A stretch of 64,000 nt of DNA. It comes from Solen grandis. Taxonomy: Eukaryota > Mollusca > Bivalvia > Adapedonta > Solenidae. The notes under the pieces are model-generated. The model ran no database searches, was not told the origin of the DNA, and saw only the letters and a list, made by a program, of their open reading frames with translations. The position numbers and the translations under genes are program-made. The stretch covers positions 7,573,324 through 7,637,323 of the forward strand of contig CM037783.1 of NCBI GenBank assembly GCA_021229015.1. The letters run 5' to 3'. Positions 36,987-47,889 of this stretch are shown here, piece by piece; position 1 is the stretch's first letter, and each line of letters begins with the position of its first letter.

Positions 36987-37046
36987 TCTTCAAAGATAGT
37001 TCCATGACCCCTGAGGATTCAAGAAGTCCAAATGGCCGATTTCTTG
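36987..37046 (+). CDS. tentative eighth exon of the claspin-like gene
   Basis: After a pyrimidine-rich TTTCTTTATCTTGAAG, 60 bases remain open in the phase required by the previous exon and end at a GTGATA donor, again phase 1. The peptide includes KDSSMTPEDSRSPNGRF, which is Ser/Pro-rich like its neighbours. It lies between the inverted repeats at 36.3 and 38.9 kb, and one exon of 60 bases can be open by chance, so this is weak. Confidence 0.3.
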
Positions 37047-37429
37047 GTGATATAATTATATACCTTATGGTTTTGGTTTTATACAATGGAAGGACACCAG
37101 AACTGCCAACAATTCTGCAAGGATACATATGCCAAGAATTTCCTTCTATAGAAGCATAAGCGTTGTGTTTAAAAACTAATCCCCATTAATTGGCATCAGT
37201 TTTTTTTATGTCTTTAATTCTTTAGTTGCAGGTAGAGATAATCACATTTAGCTATCTTACCCATGTTAGATGCTGTATGTCTGTGCTTCCTGACTTTGTA
37301 CTTGAGCTGACCAGTTTTGTTGTTGTTGTTGTTTTATTATTATTTCTTCAAACTTCTTTATCTCAGATATATTAAGATAATATTATCTGTCTGAGTCCAA
37401 AATTAACTGACATATTTGTGAATCATGTA

Positions 37430-37608
37430 CAGTCAAACCTGTCTTAAATGGTCAGTCAAGGGAATAAGAGAAAGTCGCCACTTAACAGAGGTGACCTCTA
37501 AATTAAGTACAAATAAAAGATAAAATGCTACAGTTTGGTAATACATTTAAATTGACTGCTTAATGAAATTGGCCCTAGTACAGGTGGCTGCTAATACAGG
37601 TTGAACTG
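37430..37608. mobile_element. mariner-type MITE
   Basis: CAGTCAAACCTGTCTTAAATGGTCA on the left pairs imperfectly with the right end (complement CAGTTCAACCTGTATTAGCAGCCA). The left flank is TA. At 179 bases with no coding frame it is a short non-autonomous element. Confidence 0.6.
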
Positions 37609-39287
37609 CAATTTCTTATAGGCAGGCCAGGAAAACACACACCTTCTGCTTAAATACTATTTTTATACGTTTGTTGGAAATTTAAAATGGAGTCATTTAA
37701 AGCTGGTCAAGACTTGGTGGGAGCTAGCTAGTACGGTGCCATTTGTGACTATATTTTATACTTGACCTGGTCTCTCACTGGCCAGGTTACTAGTATATAA
37801 CTTGGAATGAATGGATCTGGATTCTATGGCTGGGTTACGGCTCGAATAACCACAAACTTTAAGGTCCTGAGGTTCCTTGCCTCTTAAATATAGTGTAAAG
37901 ATGTGTTAATATCCTCTGGACCTATTATTTTTAACATAGCAATCTGTTAAGAGTAAGCCCGTAATATGCTTGCAACATACAAAATTTGCCTATTTTGACA
38001 GTCACATTTTGCAACTAGTATTATATGAAATGAAGTAATGCATTTATTTCACATTTATACAGATTACTTTAATCTTCAAGCTGCCTGAAGAGAAAAAAAA
38101 ACTTTCATAAAACTGAACTAAATATTTATGCTATCCACTGAAAATATATCTTATGAAAGTTTATTTCATCCATAATTTATTGTTAATATATAATACAGTG
38201 TAATTGGTTTTGGGGGTTTCTATTCGAGTCTCGAGAAAATGAGGAAAACGTATGTCATAGTCTTTAAATTAAATATTATATTACAAAGAAATGTGTGATT
38301 TAATTCCATTCTTGATTAAAATGGCTTAAACATTTAAGTATGTGAAGTTTTATTCTTTCTTTGAGATTTGTGGCATTTGCTGCATACATCAGTATTATCA
38401 TGAACTGAAACAGACATTTGGGATACTGTTAGCTAGGTGCCCAAAAGAAGCTGGTAATTTATATGTTATTGTCTAAAAGGTTATCTTATCTACAATGGAA
38501 TGTAAGCTTAATGGCTTTATTGTAGGTGTTGAGAATTAGTTTAACCATGTGTTTACATCTGGTCAGCAGGTTGTGTGTTTTTGAAATATACATGTCTGGG
38601 CTTATTAGGTATTCTGTGATTTAAATAGTGGATGAATGGAAACTGTCTTAATGTAGATAGTCTTCACTGTAAAACTTGGATTTTTTGTTCAAGGACTACT
38701 TCTATGATGAAAATGTAAGTTATTTAATAATTTTCTAGGCCTCAACAAAGCTTAAACCTGTGTAAATATGTACACCACTGACGTCTCTATCAGTGTAAGC
38801 TGCTGAGTTTGTTTACAACTGAGTCTGGACTGACCCATCTAAACCTCGTTCTGGTTACCTTACTGAATATGCATGAGATAATATTAAGAAGGGTCTATTA
38901 CTATGTCATTAATGGGGGGGATTTAAAAATAACTTGGCACAAATGTTCACCATGATAAGATGCTGTGTCATGTCTTCCAATTTTGATCATGTCATGGCCC
39001 TTGTCTCAAAGTTGACCCCGCCCCATGAGTCACTTGATTTTGTATAGACTTATTAGAGCTATGACCTTCAAAGTTTGGATGGTAGGTACAGTTACAAATT
39101 TTAGTTATCTGGAGGGTTTCTATTTCAAACAAAATTGTAAATTTTAACCTTCAGATTGTCTAAATAACCCCAAAGCTTTTCTTTTGTCTTCATATCATGT
39201 ACCATTCAAAAAATCCAAGAGAACATCCTGGTACCTGGTAGGGATGACTGGGTGAAGAACAAAGACAACAGTAGTTATTACAATTTT

Positions 39288-39860
39288 TAGGGTGGTTTCT
39301 GGCAGTATCGCAGGTTCTCTGGTATCGCAGTATTGTCAGTTTGTTAGGAAAGACTTTGCCGCTCGCCACCTAGTGACACCATTTTGTAAACAGGAAGTAA
39401 CGATTTTAATTGAAATAAACAAAAAGTAATATATCTCCGTATATGGTAAGAAAAACGAAAATTTCTTGCAGTATACCGACTTTCAACCATTACGCTTATG
39501 CGTATCACCCCATGTCCGCTAAAAAGACTCGACAAATGCTAGATATTCGTCTGCTGCATTGTTTTATGAATGATGATTGTTTTGATCATGTAGCGACACC
39601 TGTAGGTGGAGCCAGTGGTCTTTTTTCAAGAAATACCGCGATGCCAGAGAATCATGGGATTTTTTATGTAGGACAAACATGGCGAACAATAACATGTTTT
39701 AAAACGTTATAAGAAAGACTGAAGGAAATAAATTGTTTTCACATTATAGTACAAAGGTGGAATAACAGTGACATACAGAGATAAATTTCAGATAAGACTT
39801 CACTGATATTTTATTCCCATTCATGTCGTTAGTACCGCGATATGAGGGAACACCATCCTA
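39288..39860. mobile_element. short element with imperfect inverted ends (about 570 bp)
   Basis: GGGTGGTTTCTGGCAGTATCGC (from about 39289) matches in reverse the sequence ending near 39859 (GCGATATGAGGGAACACCATCC). An 89-residue frame at 39443-39712 has no family I recognise. Probably a non-autonomous DNA transposon. Confidence 0.4.
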
Positions 39861-40099
39861 CATGCAGCTCAGTATGGACCAGCATTCTGCCATACCTTGA
39901 GCTTATTTATTTATTTATTTTTTTACTTATCTGATTATTGCTGAAAAAAAAAAAAAATTGAAAAAATGTGTTACTTTACAAAGACTAGAGTTAACTTAAG
40001 GAACATACCCCGTCAGATATGTTTTGCTAACTATTTATTTCAAGGTTCATTTTCAGCTTGTCTGTTTTCGAAGAAAAAAATACAAGCTACTGTCGTTTG

Positions 40100-40790
40100 T
40101 CGTCCGGCGTCACCGTCCGGAATCTTAATGTTGGCCATAACTTCTCTACTATTCAATACACAACTTTCATTCTTGGTATGCATATTCATCTTGAGAAGGC
40201 CTATCTAGACAAATGTAAATTTTTCACCTATTGACCTTGACCTGTCATTTCAGAACTTTACCAACAGGGCACTGATATTTTACATGTGAATTCCTTGTGG
40301 CAATACCTTTCCATCAATGTTACACTTTTGGACTTTTGACCTCATTCTTTGAACTTTGACCTATATTTAAAATGTTTAACATTAAAAAACTTTAATGTTG
40401 GCTGTAACTTCTTTACTATTTGACATACAACTTTTATTTTTGGTATGCATGTTCATCTTTGCGAGGGCTAATCAGATATACCTCAATATTTCATCTATCG
40501 ACCTTGACCTTTGACCTATTTTTGCTGTAACTTCTGAAACTTTGAAATGCCTGTTATTTCAGAACTGTTACCAACAGGGCACTGATATTTCACATGTGAA
40601 TTCCTTTCTATCAATGTTACACTTTTGGACTTTTGACCTTGACCTTTGAACCTATTTTTAAAACGTTTAACAAAAAACTTTAATGTTGGCCATAACTTTT
40701 TACTATTTGACATATATCTTTTATATTTGGTATGCATATTCATCTTGACAAGGGTTATTCAGATATACCTCAGTATTTTATCTCTCGACC
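40100..40790. repeat. pearl-like tandem block, units of about 265-290 bp
   Basis: The phrase AATGTTGGCnnTAACTT followed by GGTATGCATnTTCATCTT starts at about 40128, 40395 and 40683, with GACCTTGACCTTTGAC phrases between. A short CCGTCCGG stretch precedes the first copy. No coding sequence. Confidence 0.55.
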
Positions 40791-40846
40791 AGCGGTTGAC
40801 ACAAACTTTTTAGCCAAGAATCCCAACGGGACACCTGCTTTGAAAT

Positions 40847-41100
40847 TCAGGAGTCCCTTCTGAAAATTAGGAGTCCCTGAAAATTATGTGTTTCATACTT
40901 TGAACACAAACTACATAACATTCCGGTTGCTTCATCCTCGCAATACAGCCAACTGAAATCTTTTTTCCAAGATTCTTGAAACTTACGTTTTCTTTTTTCT
41001 TTGTCATAAAGTCTTTGTTGGCTTAACTGTTCCTCTTTTGTTTTCGCCTTTTTTGATTGTGGTTCGCTAACAACGTCAAGAAATCGCCACATATTTCAAC
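40847..41100 (-). pseudogene. hAT transposase N-terminal fragment (TTF-type zinc finger)
   Basis: The minus strand reads a basic region (RLYDKEKRKRKFQESW) then KKDFSWLYCEDEATGMLCSLC. That is a W-x-F-x-W and CxxC pattern of the same type as the fragment at 10025-10372, although the nucleotide sequences differ. The frame ends after about 80 residues and the catalytic domain is absent. It lies about 65 bases from the scaffold gap, so its 5' end may be lost in the gap. Confidence 0.6.
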
Positions 41101-41164
41101 AGATGAACATTTGCGAAAATATGTGACAATTCTGCACCACAACACGGTATCCGGTCTCATTCGG

Positions 41165-41264
41165 NNNNNNNNNNNNNNNNNNNNNNNNNNNNNNNNNNNN
41201 NNNNNNNNNNNNNNNNNNNNNNNNNNNNNNNNNNNNNNNNNNNNNNNNNNNNNNNNNNNNNNNN
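41165..41264. other. assembly gap, 100 N
   Basis: Exactly 100 N bases, the usual arbitrary gap length, so the real distance and even the join are uncertain. Confidence 0.99.
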
Positions 41265-41555
41265 TGCACTTTACCTCAATAAGATCTATCCACTTATGAA
41301 ATATCAAGTTAACACCTCGAATATATTTCGAGTTATGCTCTGGACAAAAAGTAAGTCAAAATAACAAAGGGAAATATCTCAAAAACTATGAAAGGTAGGG
41401 TTATCATTCTTGTGCACTGCACTCCTCCACAATAAGATCTAACCACCTATGAAGTTCCAAGTTGATACCTCAAATACTTTTTGACTTATGCTCCGGACAA
41501 AAATTAAGTCTGAAAAATAACAAAGGGCAATAACTTAAAAAAATATGAAGAACGT
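41265..41555. repeat. two tandem units of about 145 bp
   Basis: TGCACTnnnCTCnnCAATAAGATCTAnCCACnTATGAA begins at about 41265 and again at about 41415, with TTATGCTCnGGACAAAAA at the same place in both. It abuts the gap, so more copies may be hidden. It resembles the core of pearl-like elements. Confidence 0.55.
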
Positions 41556-41562
41556 GTAGTTA

Positions 41563-42920
41563 ACAAGAGGTCCAAGATGGTCCTGAATCGCTAACCTGAG
41601 AAATATTGCTTTCATTGCCTTTTACAACATAGTCATACTGAATAGAAAATCCATGCAGAAGAACATCAATATAATTTTTATTCCACACAAAAGTTTACAT
41701 GTGGTCCAAACAAACAAAGTTAACACTACCGTGGGACCAATCTTGACCCAAGAGCCATGATTTGCGAACTTGGTTCAGGTCCACAAGGCCATGTTACATA
41801 CCAAATATCTCAACCCATGTTCTTGTGGTTTCTGACAAGGATATGTTTTAAAAATCTTTCTTTAGTAAATTTATGTTAAATTAAGTGATCCCTGTGGCGG
41901 GGCTAATTTTGAACCTAGGGCCATGATTTAAACAGACTTGGTAGATGTCAAGAAGGCAATGTTACACACCAAATATCTATACTCAAGGCCCTGTGGTTTC
42001 TGAGAAGAAGATCTTTCTAGATTGTCCTATTTAGGCCTATGTAAAATCAAGTGACCCCTGGGGCGGTCCAATTTTGACCCCAGGGTCATGATTTGAACGA
42101 ACTTGGAAGATGTCCAGAAGGCAATGTAACACACCAAATATCTAAACTCCTGGCCTTGTAGTTTCTGAGAAGATTTTTCTAGTTGTTTTTTTTTTCTATT
42201 TCGGTCTTTGTAAAATCAAGTGAACCCTGGGGCAGGACCAATTTTGACCCCCGGGCGATAATTTGAACAAACTTGGTAGATGTTCATATGACAATGGTAC
42301 ACACTAAATATCTTAATTTGAGGCCTTGTGGTTTCTGACAAGAAGATTTTTTTAAAAAAAAATTCTATACAAGTCTATGTTAAATCAAGTGACCCCTGGG
42401 GCTGGACCAATTTTAATTCCAGGGCCATGATTTGAACACACTTGGTAGAAATCCACTAGACAATGCTACACAAAAATTATCTAAACTCCAGGCCTTGTGG
42501 TTTCTGAGATTTTAGTTTTTTTCCTATATAAGTCTATGTAAAATCAAGTGACCCCTGGGGCGGACCAATTTTGACCCCAGGGTCATGATTTGAACAATAA
42601 AGGTAGGGATGCACTAGACAATGCTACACACCAAATATCTAAGCTCTAGGCCTTGCAGTTTATAGAAGAAGATTTACAAAAATTACATTTTTAAAATCTA
42701 TTTTTAGCTCCTGCGACCTACTTTTTCAACCAATCAAAATAATTTGAAAAATCTTGATAGGGGGCATCATAAGGATGATTCCTGTGAAGTTTGGTCAAAA
42801 TCCATTCAGCGGTTTAGGAGGAAATTATGTGTTTAAAGGAAATTGTTGACGCCGGACGGACGCACGGACACGCACGGACAAACGCTCACCATGAGCACGT
42901 TGTGCTCAGGAGAGCTAAAA
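41563..42920 (-). mobile_element. pearl-like element, shared-end family (reverse)
   Basis: It starts ACAAGAGGTCCAAGATGG and ends GAGCACGTTGTGCTCAGGAGAGCTAAAA, the reverse complements of the family ends seen at 19269 and 21471. The core has at least five units at about 166-base spacing: ATnAAGTGACCCCTGGGGC near 41883, 42049, 42217, 42386 and 42543. An (ACGG)n-type stretch lies at 42848-42880. It occupies the area where an intron or EGF exon of the duplicated receptor copy would be expected. Confidence 0.7.
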
Positions 42921-43251
42921 AGAGAACAAAACGAAGGGCCCTCTATACGGTGTTCCCCAGACATTTAACTATTTTTAGATTTATCAATTTTTTATGGATT
43001 CACCATAAATTCTCGAATTCTTGCAAACTGTGCAGTTTCATTTATTTTTAAACAAAAACAAAACAGCTACTAAATGGTTTCAGAATAACCTTGATACTCT
43101 ATACAAAGCGTTGTTACCTAACGGCACCAATTCCGACAAAAAATCAGCACGTTATTTTAGTAATATAAATTCATTGTTGAGATATTATATGATTTTGTTC
43201 GACAATGGAGGTTCTATAAATCAGTTATAGGAGCGCCAAAATATTACATAC

Positions 43252-43297
43252 CTGCAGTATTTAGGACCACTATGAGTATTGTGATGCAAAGCAGCAA
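43252..43297 (-). pseudogene. orphan signal-peptide exon, paralogue of receptor exon 2
   Basis: The 46 bases are nearly identical to receptor exon 2 at 57590-57635. They keep the acceptor (TATTTTCAG), the frame LLLCITILIVVLNTA, the phase 1 end and the GTATGT donor. No EGF-encoding exon follows on the minus strand down to 36 kb. Either the rest of this copy was lost or displaced by the element at 41563-42920 and the scaffold gap, or it was never duplicated. Confidence 0.65.
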
Positions 43298-43429
43298 CTG
43301 AAAATACATCAAAACTTGACAAAAAATAAATTTATCCGTATATATCAACTACTTTGCACGAAAAAATCGAGATACTACGTATTGCGTTGATCTGATTAAT
43401 TTCAGTTCCACTGCACCAAAAATTATGGT

Positions 43430-43660
43430 CCCATTCACCGAGTAGTCAAGGCGTTTGCCCTGCAATAGTGAGATCGAGGGTTTGAACGCCCGTCGTTATA
43501 TACCAATGTAGTTTGAATGATATTGCGCTCAGTACGTATTGGTAGGTCTAGGACTGAATGGCCCAGTGTCAGACTCGTGTGATTGAGAGTGGTATAATAC
43601 CACATTTCTAAGGTGTGACATAGCAGTGAGACAGGGGTGGAAGTACATTTCAATCATATT
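43430..43660 (+). mobile_element. tRNA-derived SINE
   Basis: The head has A-box-like ACCGAGTAGTCAAGG and B-box-like GGGTTTGAACGCC sequences at tRNA spacing. The body contains GTGTGATTGAGAGTGGTATAATACCAC, a diverged form of the core found at 44300. A copy at the same relative position is at 57805-57975. Confidence 0.55.
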
Positions 43661-43844
43661 TAAAGAACAATTATTAGAACACATTTGGCCCTGGTTGTTC
43701 TGGATTTTGAAACAATTGATTATAAATAATACATACATTACAGGTACAAATAACAATTAAGTGAAAAAACCTGTATAACCTTAACCAGTCCTTAAAACTT
43801 CATTTGTATATTTAAAAGTAAGTACAAATAATCACCATACCTAC

Positions 43845-43883
43845 CTTTATATCCAACACTTTTTTACCCAAAAGGTAGTCCAT
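43845..43883 (-). pseudogene. orphan first coding exon, paralogue of receptor exon 1
   Basis: This copy of 58414-58452 keeps the ATG, 13 open codons (MDYLLGKKVLDIK) and the GTAGGTATGG donor. Together with 43252-43297 it would encode an intact signal peptide. Conservation of the frame and both splice sites suggests a recent duplication or continued use. Confidence 0.6.
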
Positions 43884-44296
43884 GTCTTGTGTCTGGTGTA
43901 TAATTACGTATACTGAAGTATTGCGCAGATTCTTAACGTTTTATTTATGAATGTGAATGCAGTTTAAGTTCTTTCTCGAGCAGATCAGACCAGGAAGTTT
44001 CTATCTGAACGAAGACAGTCGTTGTACGTATACTGAAGGTATTGCGCATATTCTTAACATGTTATTTAGGCATTTTTTTTAAAGTTCATCCTCAAGAATA
44101 TTCGATCAGGAAGTTTATATCGTAGCAAAGATATTAACAGGTCTTATTTTCACAGCAACCATAGGTACGGCGTGTAATAACACCTGTTTCGCATTCAAAT
44201 GTTTTCTCTTTTATTTCTTTTTTTGCCTAGGTTGTTTGATTGTTAGGTTTAACATCCCACCGACAGTATTTCAGTTATTTGGAGACGATGTCTACT

Positions 44297-44376
44297 TGAG
44301 ATATAGTGCTGCAACACTGCAGTATCACGCCGTAGACATGTGGCATGATACCACACCCAGTCACGTTATCATGACA
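44297..44376 (-). mobile_element. SINE core fragment (V-SINE-like)
   Basis: The phrase CACTGCAGTATCACGCCGTAGACATGTGGCATGATACCACACCCAGTCAC is shared with 55205-55260 and, in reverse, with about 560 and 24680. It is the conserved body of a SINE family common in bivalves (compare the RUDI type). The tRNA head is missing here. Confidence 0.5.
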
Positions 44377-44617
44377 CCGAGCGGTTACAGTCGTGGACTA
44401 CAAATCTCTCAGCCCCTCACCGCTGTGGGTTCGAATCCCGGTAGGGACTTCGGATTTTTCATGTGAGGAAGCCTTCAAGCTGGCTTGCGGTAGGTCGGTG
44501 GTTCTACCCGGGTACCTCTGTGTACTCGGGGTCTTCCTCCACCTGTAATTAGCTAGACGTCGCTATATGATTGAAATACTATCGCAGCGACGGTAAACCC
44601 CAATACAACAACAACAA
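44376..44617 (+). mobile_element. tRNA-derived SINE with (CAA)n tail
   Basis: The head has an A box (CCGAGCGGTTA) and a B box (GGTTCGAATCC), close to a tRNA-Leu/Ser type, with an 11-base insertion between them. The body has GCTTGCGGTAGGTCGGTGG and TACCCGGGTACC, and the end is ACAACAACAACAAC. Full or partial copies are at 52389-52545, 58077-58320 and 60758-60910. Confidence 0.8.
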
Positions 44618-44640
44618 CCTTTTTTACGACTTTGGGATGT

Positions 44641-44725
44641 CACGACCTGGGATCGAACCCTCGACCTCCCGTTTCCGAGGCGGACGCTCTTACGTGACTC
44701 GGTCACCCACTGGGGGCGTTTTTTT
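44641..44725 (-). mobile_element. tRNA-like SINE head
   Basis: On the minus strand a tRNA-like unit reads GTGGGTGACCGAGTCACG..., then GTCCGCCTCGG and a B box (GGGTTCGATCCC). There are mismatches in the arms and no isolated tRNA context, so it is a SINE head rather than a tRNA gene. Confidence 0.5.
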
Positions 44726-45009
44726 TGTGCCAAGATTGCCCTATTATATTTGCCTTACAGTCATTTCTATGTAAGGTTTGTTCTGCCCTACCAAAGGCGC
44801 CATAATAAACTTAATTCGTAAACAATTCGGTGTCATCCGCGAAATGAGGCGCATTCTGTGAAAAATATAATTATGTATATACACACAATATGACCATCCA
44901 AACCAGAAAAGTAGAATAATGTGAATTCATAACTCTCTCCCAAAGATACACATCTTTATACTATGAAATTGTGTTTTGGCATAACCTCAAAAGAGCAGCA
45001 TTTTAGTTC

Positions 45010-45195
45010 TATAGTTCTATACGAGGCGTCACTGCGACACCACGCCGTAGAGAGGCATGTTACTACAACAATTCACATTATCATGACAATAACACCCAGT
45101 CGCTTATATGCCGAGAGAAGAATAATGGCATTTGTAACACCTTTGAACTTTAAGTAATAACACGGGGGCTTTAACTACGCGACCACAGGGACAGG
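45010..45195 (-). mobile_element. diverged V-SINE-like copy
   Basis: The core phrase CACTGCGACACCACGCCGTAGAGAGGCATG and a tRNA-like head at the right end (in reverse) are still visible. The same insertion exists at 58733-58922, so it predates the duplication of this region. Confidence 0.5.
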
Positions 45196-45364
45196 TATAT
45201 AATGCTTTCTAATGTGTAACCTAAATAATAAGAAGATTGACTAATAAAATGTTTTCGTAATAAAATAAGAATGTAGTCTTGCGTATACAGGTATGTGCAC
45301 AATGTATATATTTTATGTAAAGGGGTCTTTGTTTAATTCTTTGATTCTTCATATTGTATTGTTC

Positions 45365-47885
45365 TGTCTTGTCAGTTGTGTGTTTGTATTCGTGACATGT
45401 TAACTCAGTGTCCATGTACACGATGACCTGTCAGTTGTTCGTTTGTATTCGTGGCATGTGAACTGTACATTTGAACAATATCCTGTCAGTTGTGAGTTTG
45501 TATTCGTGGCAAGTGAACTGTCCATGTGCACAATGTCCTGTCAGTTGTGAGTTTGTTTTGTGACATGTGAACTTACCATGTGCACCGTGTCCTGTCAGTC
45601 GTGAGTTTGTATTTGTGGCATGCGACCTGTCCATGTGCACAATGTCATGTCAGTTGTGTGTTTGTATTCGTGGCATATGAACTGTCCATGTCAATCATGT
45701 TCTCTTATTAGTTAGTTTGTACTCATGGCATGTGAACTGTCCATGTTCACCATGTCCTGTCAGTTGTGGGTTTGTATTTGTGTCATGTGAACTGATAATT
45801 TTAAAAAAATATCGTGTGAGTTTGTATTCGTGGCATGTGAAATATCCATGTGAACCATATCCTGTCATTTGTGAATTTGTAATAGTGGCATGTGGACTGT
45901 CCATGTGCACAATGTCCTGTAAATTGTGAGTTTGTATTTGTGTCATGTGACATGTGAAATATCCATGTGAACCATATCCTGTCATTTGTGAATTTGTAAT
46001 AGTGGCATGTGGACTGTCCATGTGCACAATGTCCTGTAAATTGTGAGTTTGTATTTGTGTCATGTGAACTGTCCATGTGCACAATGTTCTGTAAATTGTG
46101 AGTTTGTATTTGTGTCATATGAACTGATAATTTTAAAAAATATCGTGTGAGTTTGTATTCGTGGCATGTGACCTGTCTTTGTTCACCATGTCCTATCAGT
46201 TTTGAATTTGTGTTCGTGTGAACTGTCCATGTGCAACATGTCCTGTAAGTTGTGAGTGTGTATTCATGGCATGTGAAATGTCCACGTGCAACATGTCCTA
46301 TCATTCGTGACTTTGTATTCGTGGCATTTGAACTGTCCAATGTAACAATGTCCTGTCAGTTGTAAGTTTGTATTTACGGAATGTTTTTTCTCGTTGCTTG
46401 TGAACTGTCCATATCTCTCATGTCCTGTCTGTTGTGAGTACATATTTCAGGCATGTTAACTGTCCATGTGCACAGTATCCTGTCAGTTGTGAGTTTGTAT
46501 TTGTGTCATGCGAACTATCCATGTGCACCATACCCTGTCAGTTGGTAGTTTGTATTCGTGGCATGTGAATTGTCAATGTGCACCATGTTTTGTCAGTTGT
46601 AAGTTTGTATTTGTGTCATTTGAACTATCCATGTGCATCATGTTCTGTCGGTTGTGGGTTTGTACTTATGAATTGTCCATGCCCACCATGTCCCTACCAG
46701 TTGTGAGTTTTTCTCCGTTCGTGAATGTCCAAGTCTCTCTCATGTCTTTCATGTCGTGTCCCCATCCTTAATTTTATTCCTGGAAAACTGTCAATTTAGA
46801 GCATATATTTCAGGCTTGTTAACTGTCCATGTGCACTATGTCCTCTCCGTTGTGAGCTATTCGTGGCATGTGAAATGTCCATTTACACCATGTCCTGTCA
46901 TTTGTGAATTTGTATTTATGGCCTGTGAATTTTCCATGTGCGCCATGTCCTGTCAGTTGTGTGAGTGTATTTGCGGCAAGTGAAATGTTCATGTGCACCA
47001 TGTCCTGTCAGTTTTGTGAGTGTATTAGTGGCAAGTGAATTGGTCATGTGCACCATGTCCTGTCAGTTGTTGAGTTTTTGTGGCAAGTGAATTGGCTGTT
47101 TGCAAGTGAACTGTCCATGTCTATCTTGTTTTGAACTGTACATGTGCTCCATATCCTGTCAGTTGTGAGTTTGTATTCGTGGCATGTGAACTGTCCATGT
47201 CCATCATGTCATGTCAGTTGTGAGTTTGTACTCGTGGCATGTGAACTGTCTATGTGCACCATGTCCTGTCAATTGTGACTTTGTACCCGATGCATGTGAA
47301 CTGTCGATGTCCACTATGTCATATCAGTTGTGAGTTTGTACTCGATGCATGTGAATTGTCGATGTCCACTATGTCATATCAGTTATGAGTTTGTACTCGA
47401 TGCATGTGAATTGTCGATGTCCACCATGTCATATCAGTTGTGAGTTTGTACTCGATGCATGTGGACTGTCGATGTCCACTATGTCATATCAGTTGTGAGT
47501 TTGTACTCGATGCATGTGAATTGTCGATGTCCACCATGTCATATCAGTTGTGAGTTTGTACTCGATGCATGTGAATTGTCGATGTCCACCATGTCATATC
47601 AGTTATGAGTTTGTACTCGATACATGTGAACTGTCGATGTCCACTATGTCATATCAGTTGTGAGTTTGTACTCGATGCATGTGAATTGTCGATGTCCACT
47701 ATGTCATATCAGTTGTGAGTTTGTACTCGATGCATGTGAATTGTCGATGTCCACCATGTCATATCATTTTGAGTTTGTACTCGTGCATTGAATTGTCGAT
47801 GTCCACCATGTCATATCAGTTGTGAGTTTGTACTCGATGCATGTGAACTTTCCATGTCCACCATGTCCTGTCAATTTCGAGTTTG
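45365..47885. repeat. 55-bp minisatellite, about 45 units
   Basis: The unit contains GTCCTGTCAGTTGTGAGTTTGTA, then CATGTGAACTGTCCATGTGCACC. In 47280-47830 the units are uniform with exact 55-base spacing (GATGCATGTGAATTGTCGATGTCCAC at 47288, 47343, 47398 and so on). To the left they are diverged, and a longer block of 117 bases is duplicated (45834-45950 and 45951-46067). Open frames of up to 179 residues on the minus strand are products of the repeat and not genes: 55 is not a multiple of three, so each frame is read only every third unit. Confidence 0.92.
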
Positions 47886-47889
47886 TTGT

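Larger units (their letters stand above)
36320..38905. repeat. pair of diverged inverted repeats about 2.5 kb apart
   Basis: The sequence at about 36325-36400, read in reverse, matches 38830-38905. The core CTGACCCATCTAAACCTCGTTCTG is shared, and TATGCAT and AAGGGnCTAT follow at similar spacing. They could be the ends of one larger element or two insertions in opposite orientation. The left copy starts near a GAGCCCGCTTGCGGTGAGCTC palindrome (about 36244). Confidence 0.45.
43150..45320. repeat. duplicated 5' region of the receptor gene
   Basis: This stretch aligns, in the same orientation, with about 57490-59065. Matches include both 5' exons, a SINE at the same place in each copy (43430-43660 and 57805-57975), the block CAGACCAGGAAGTTTCTATCT (43986 and 58558), a second SINE (45010-45195 and 58733-58922) and the far end (AGAATGTAGTCTTGCG, 45270 and 59009). 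Extra material in this copy is a tandem duplication of about 115 bases (43910-44135) and insertions at about 44200-44830. The other copy has its own SINE at 58077-58320. Confidence 0.75.

Noticed and set aside
38703..38723. 21-base micro-exon GACTACTTCTATGATGAAAAT between acceptor- and donor-like sites
   Set aside because: In the phase required by the claspin-like gene it contains a stop codon.
45801..46340. Repetitive 179-residue reading frame with His/Thr/Asn-rich repeats on the minus strand
   Set aside because: It lies wholly inside the 55-bp minisatellite. Other frames of similar length exist on both strands, and no splice sites or start context support it.
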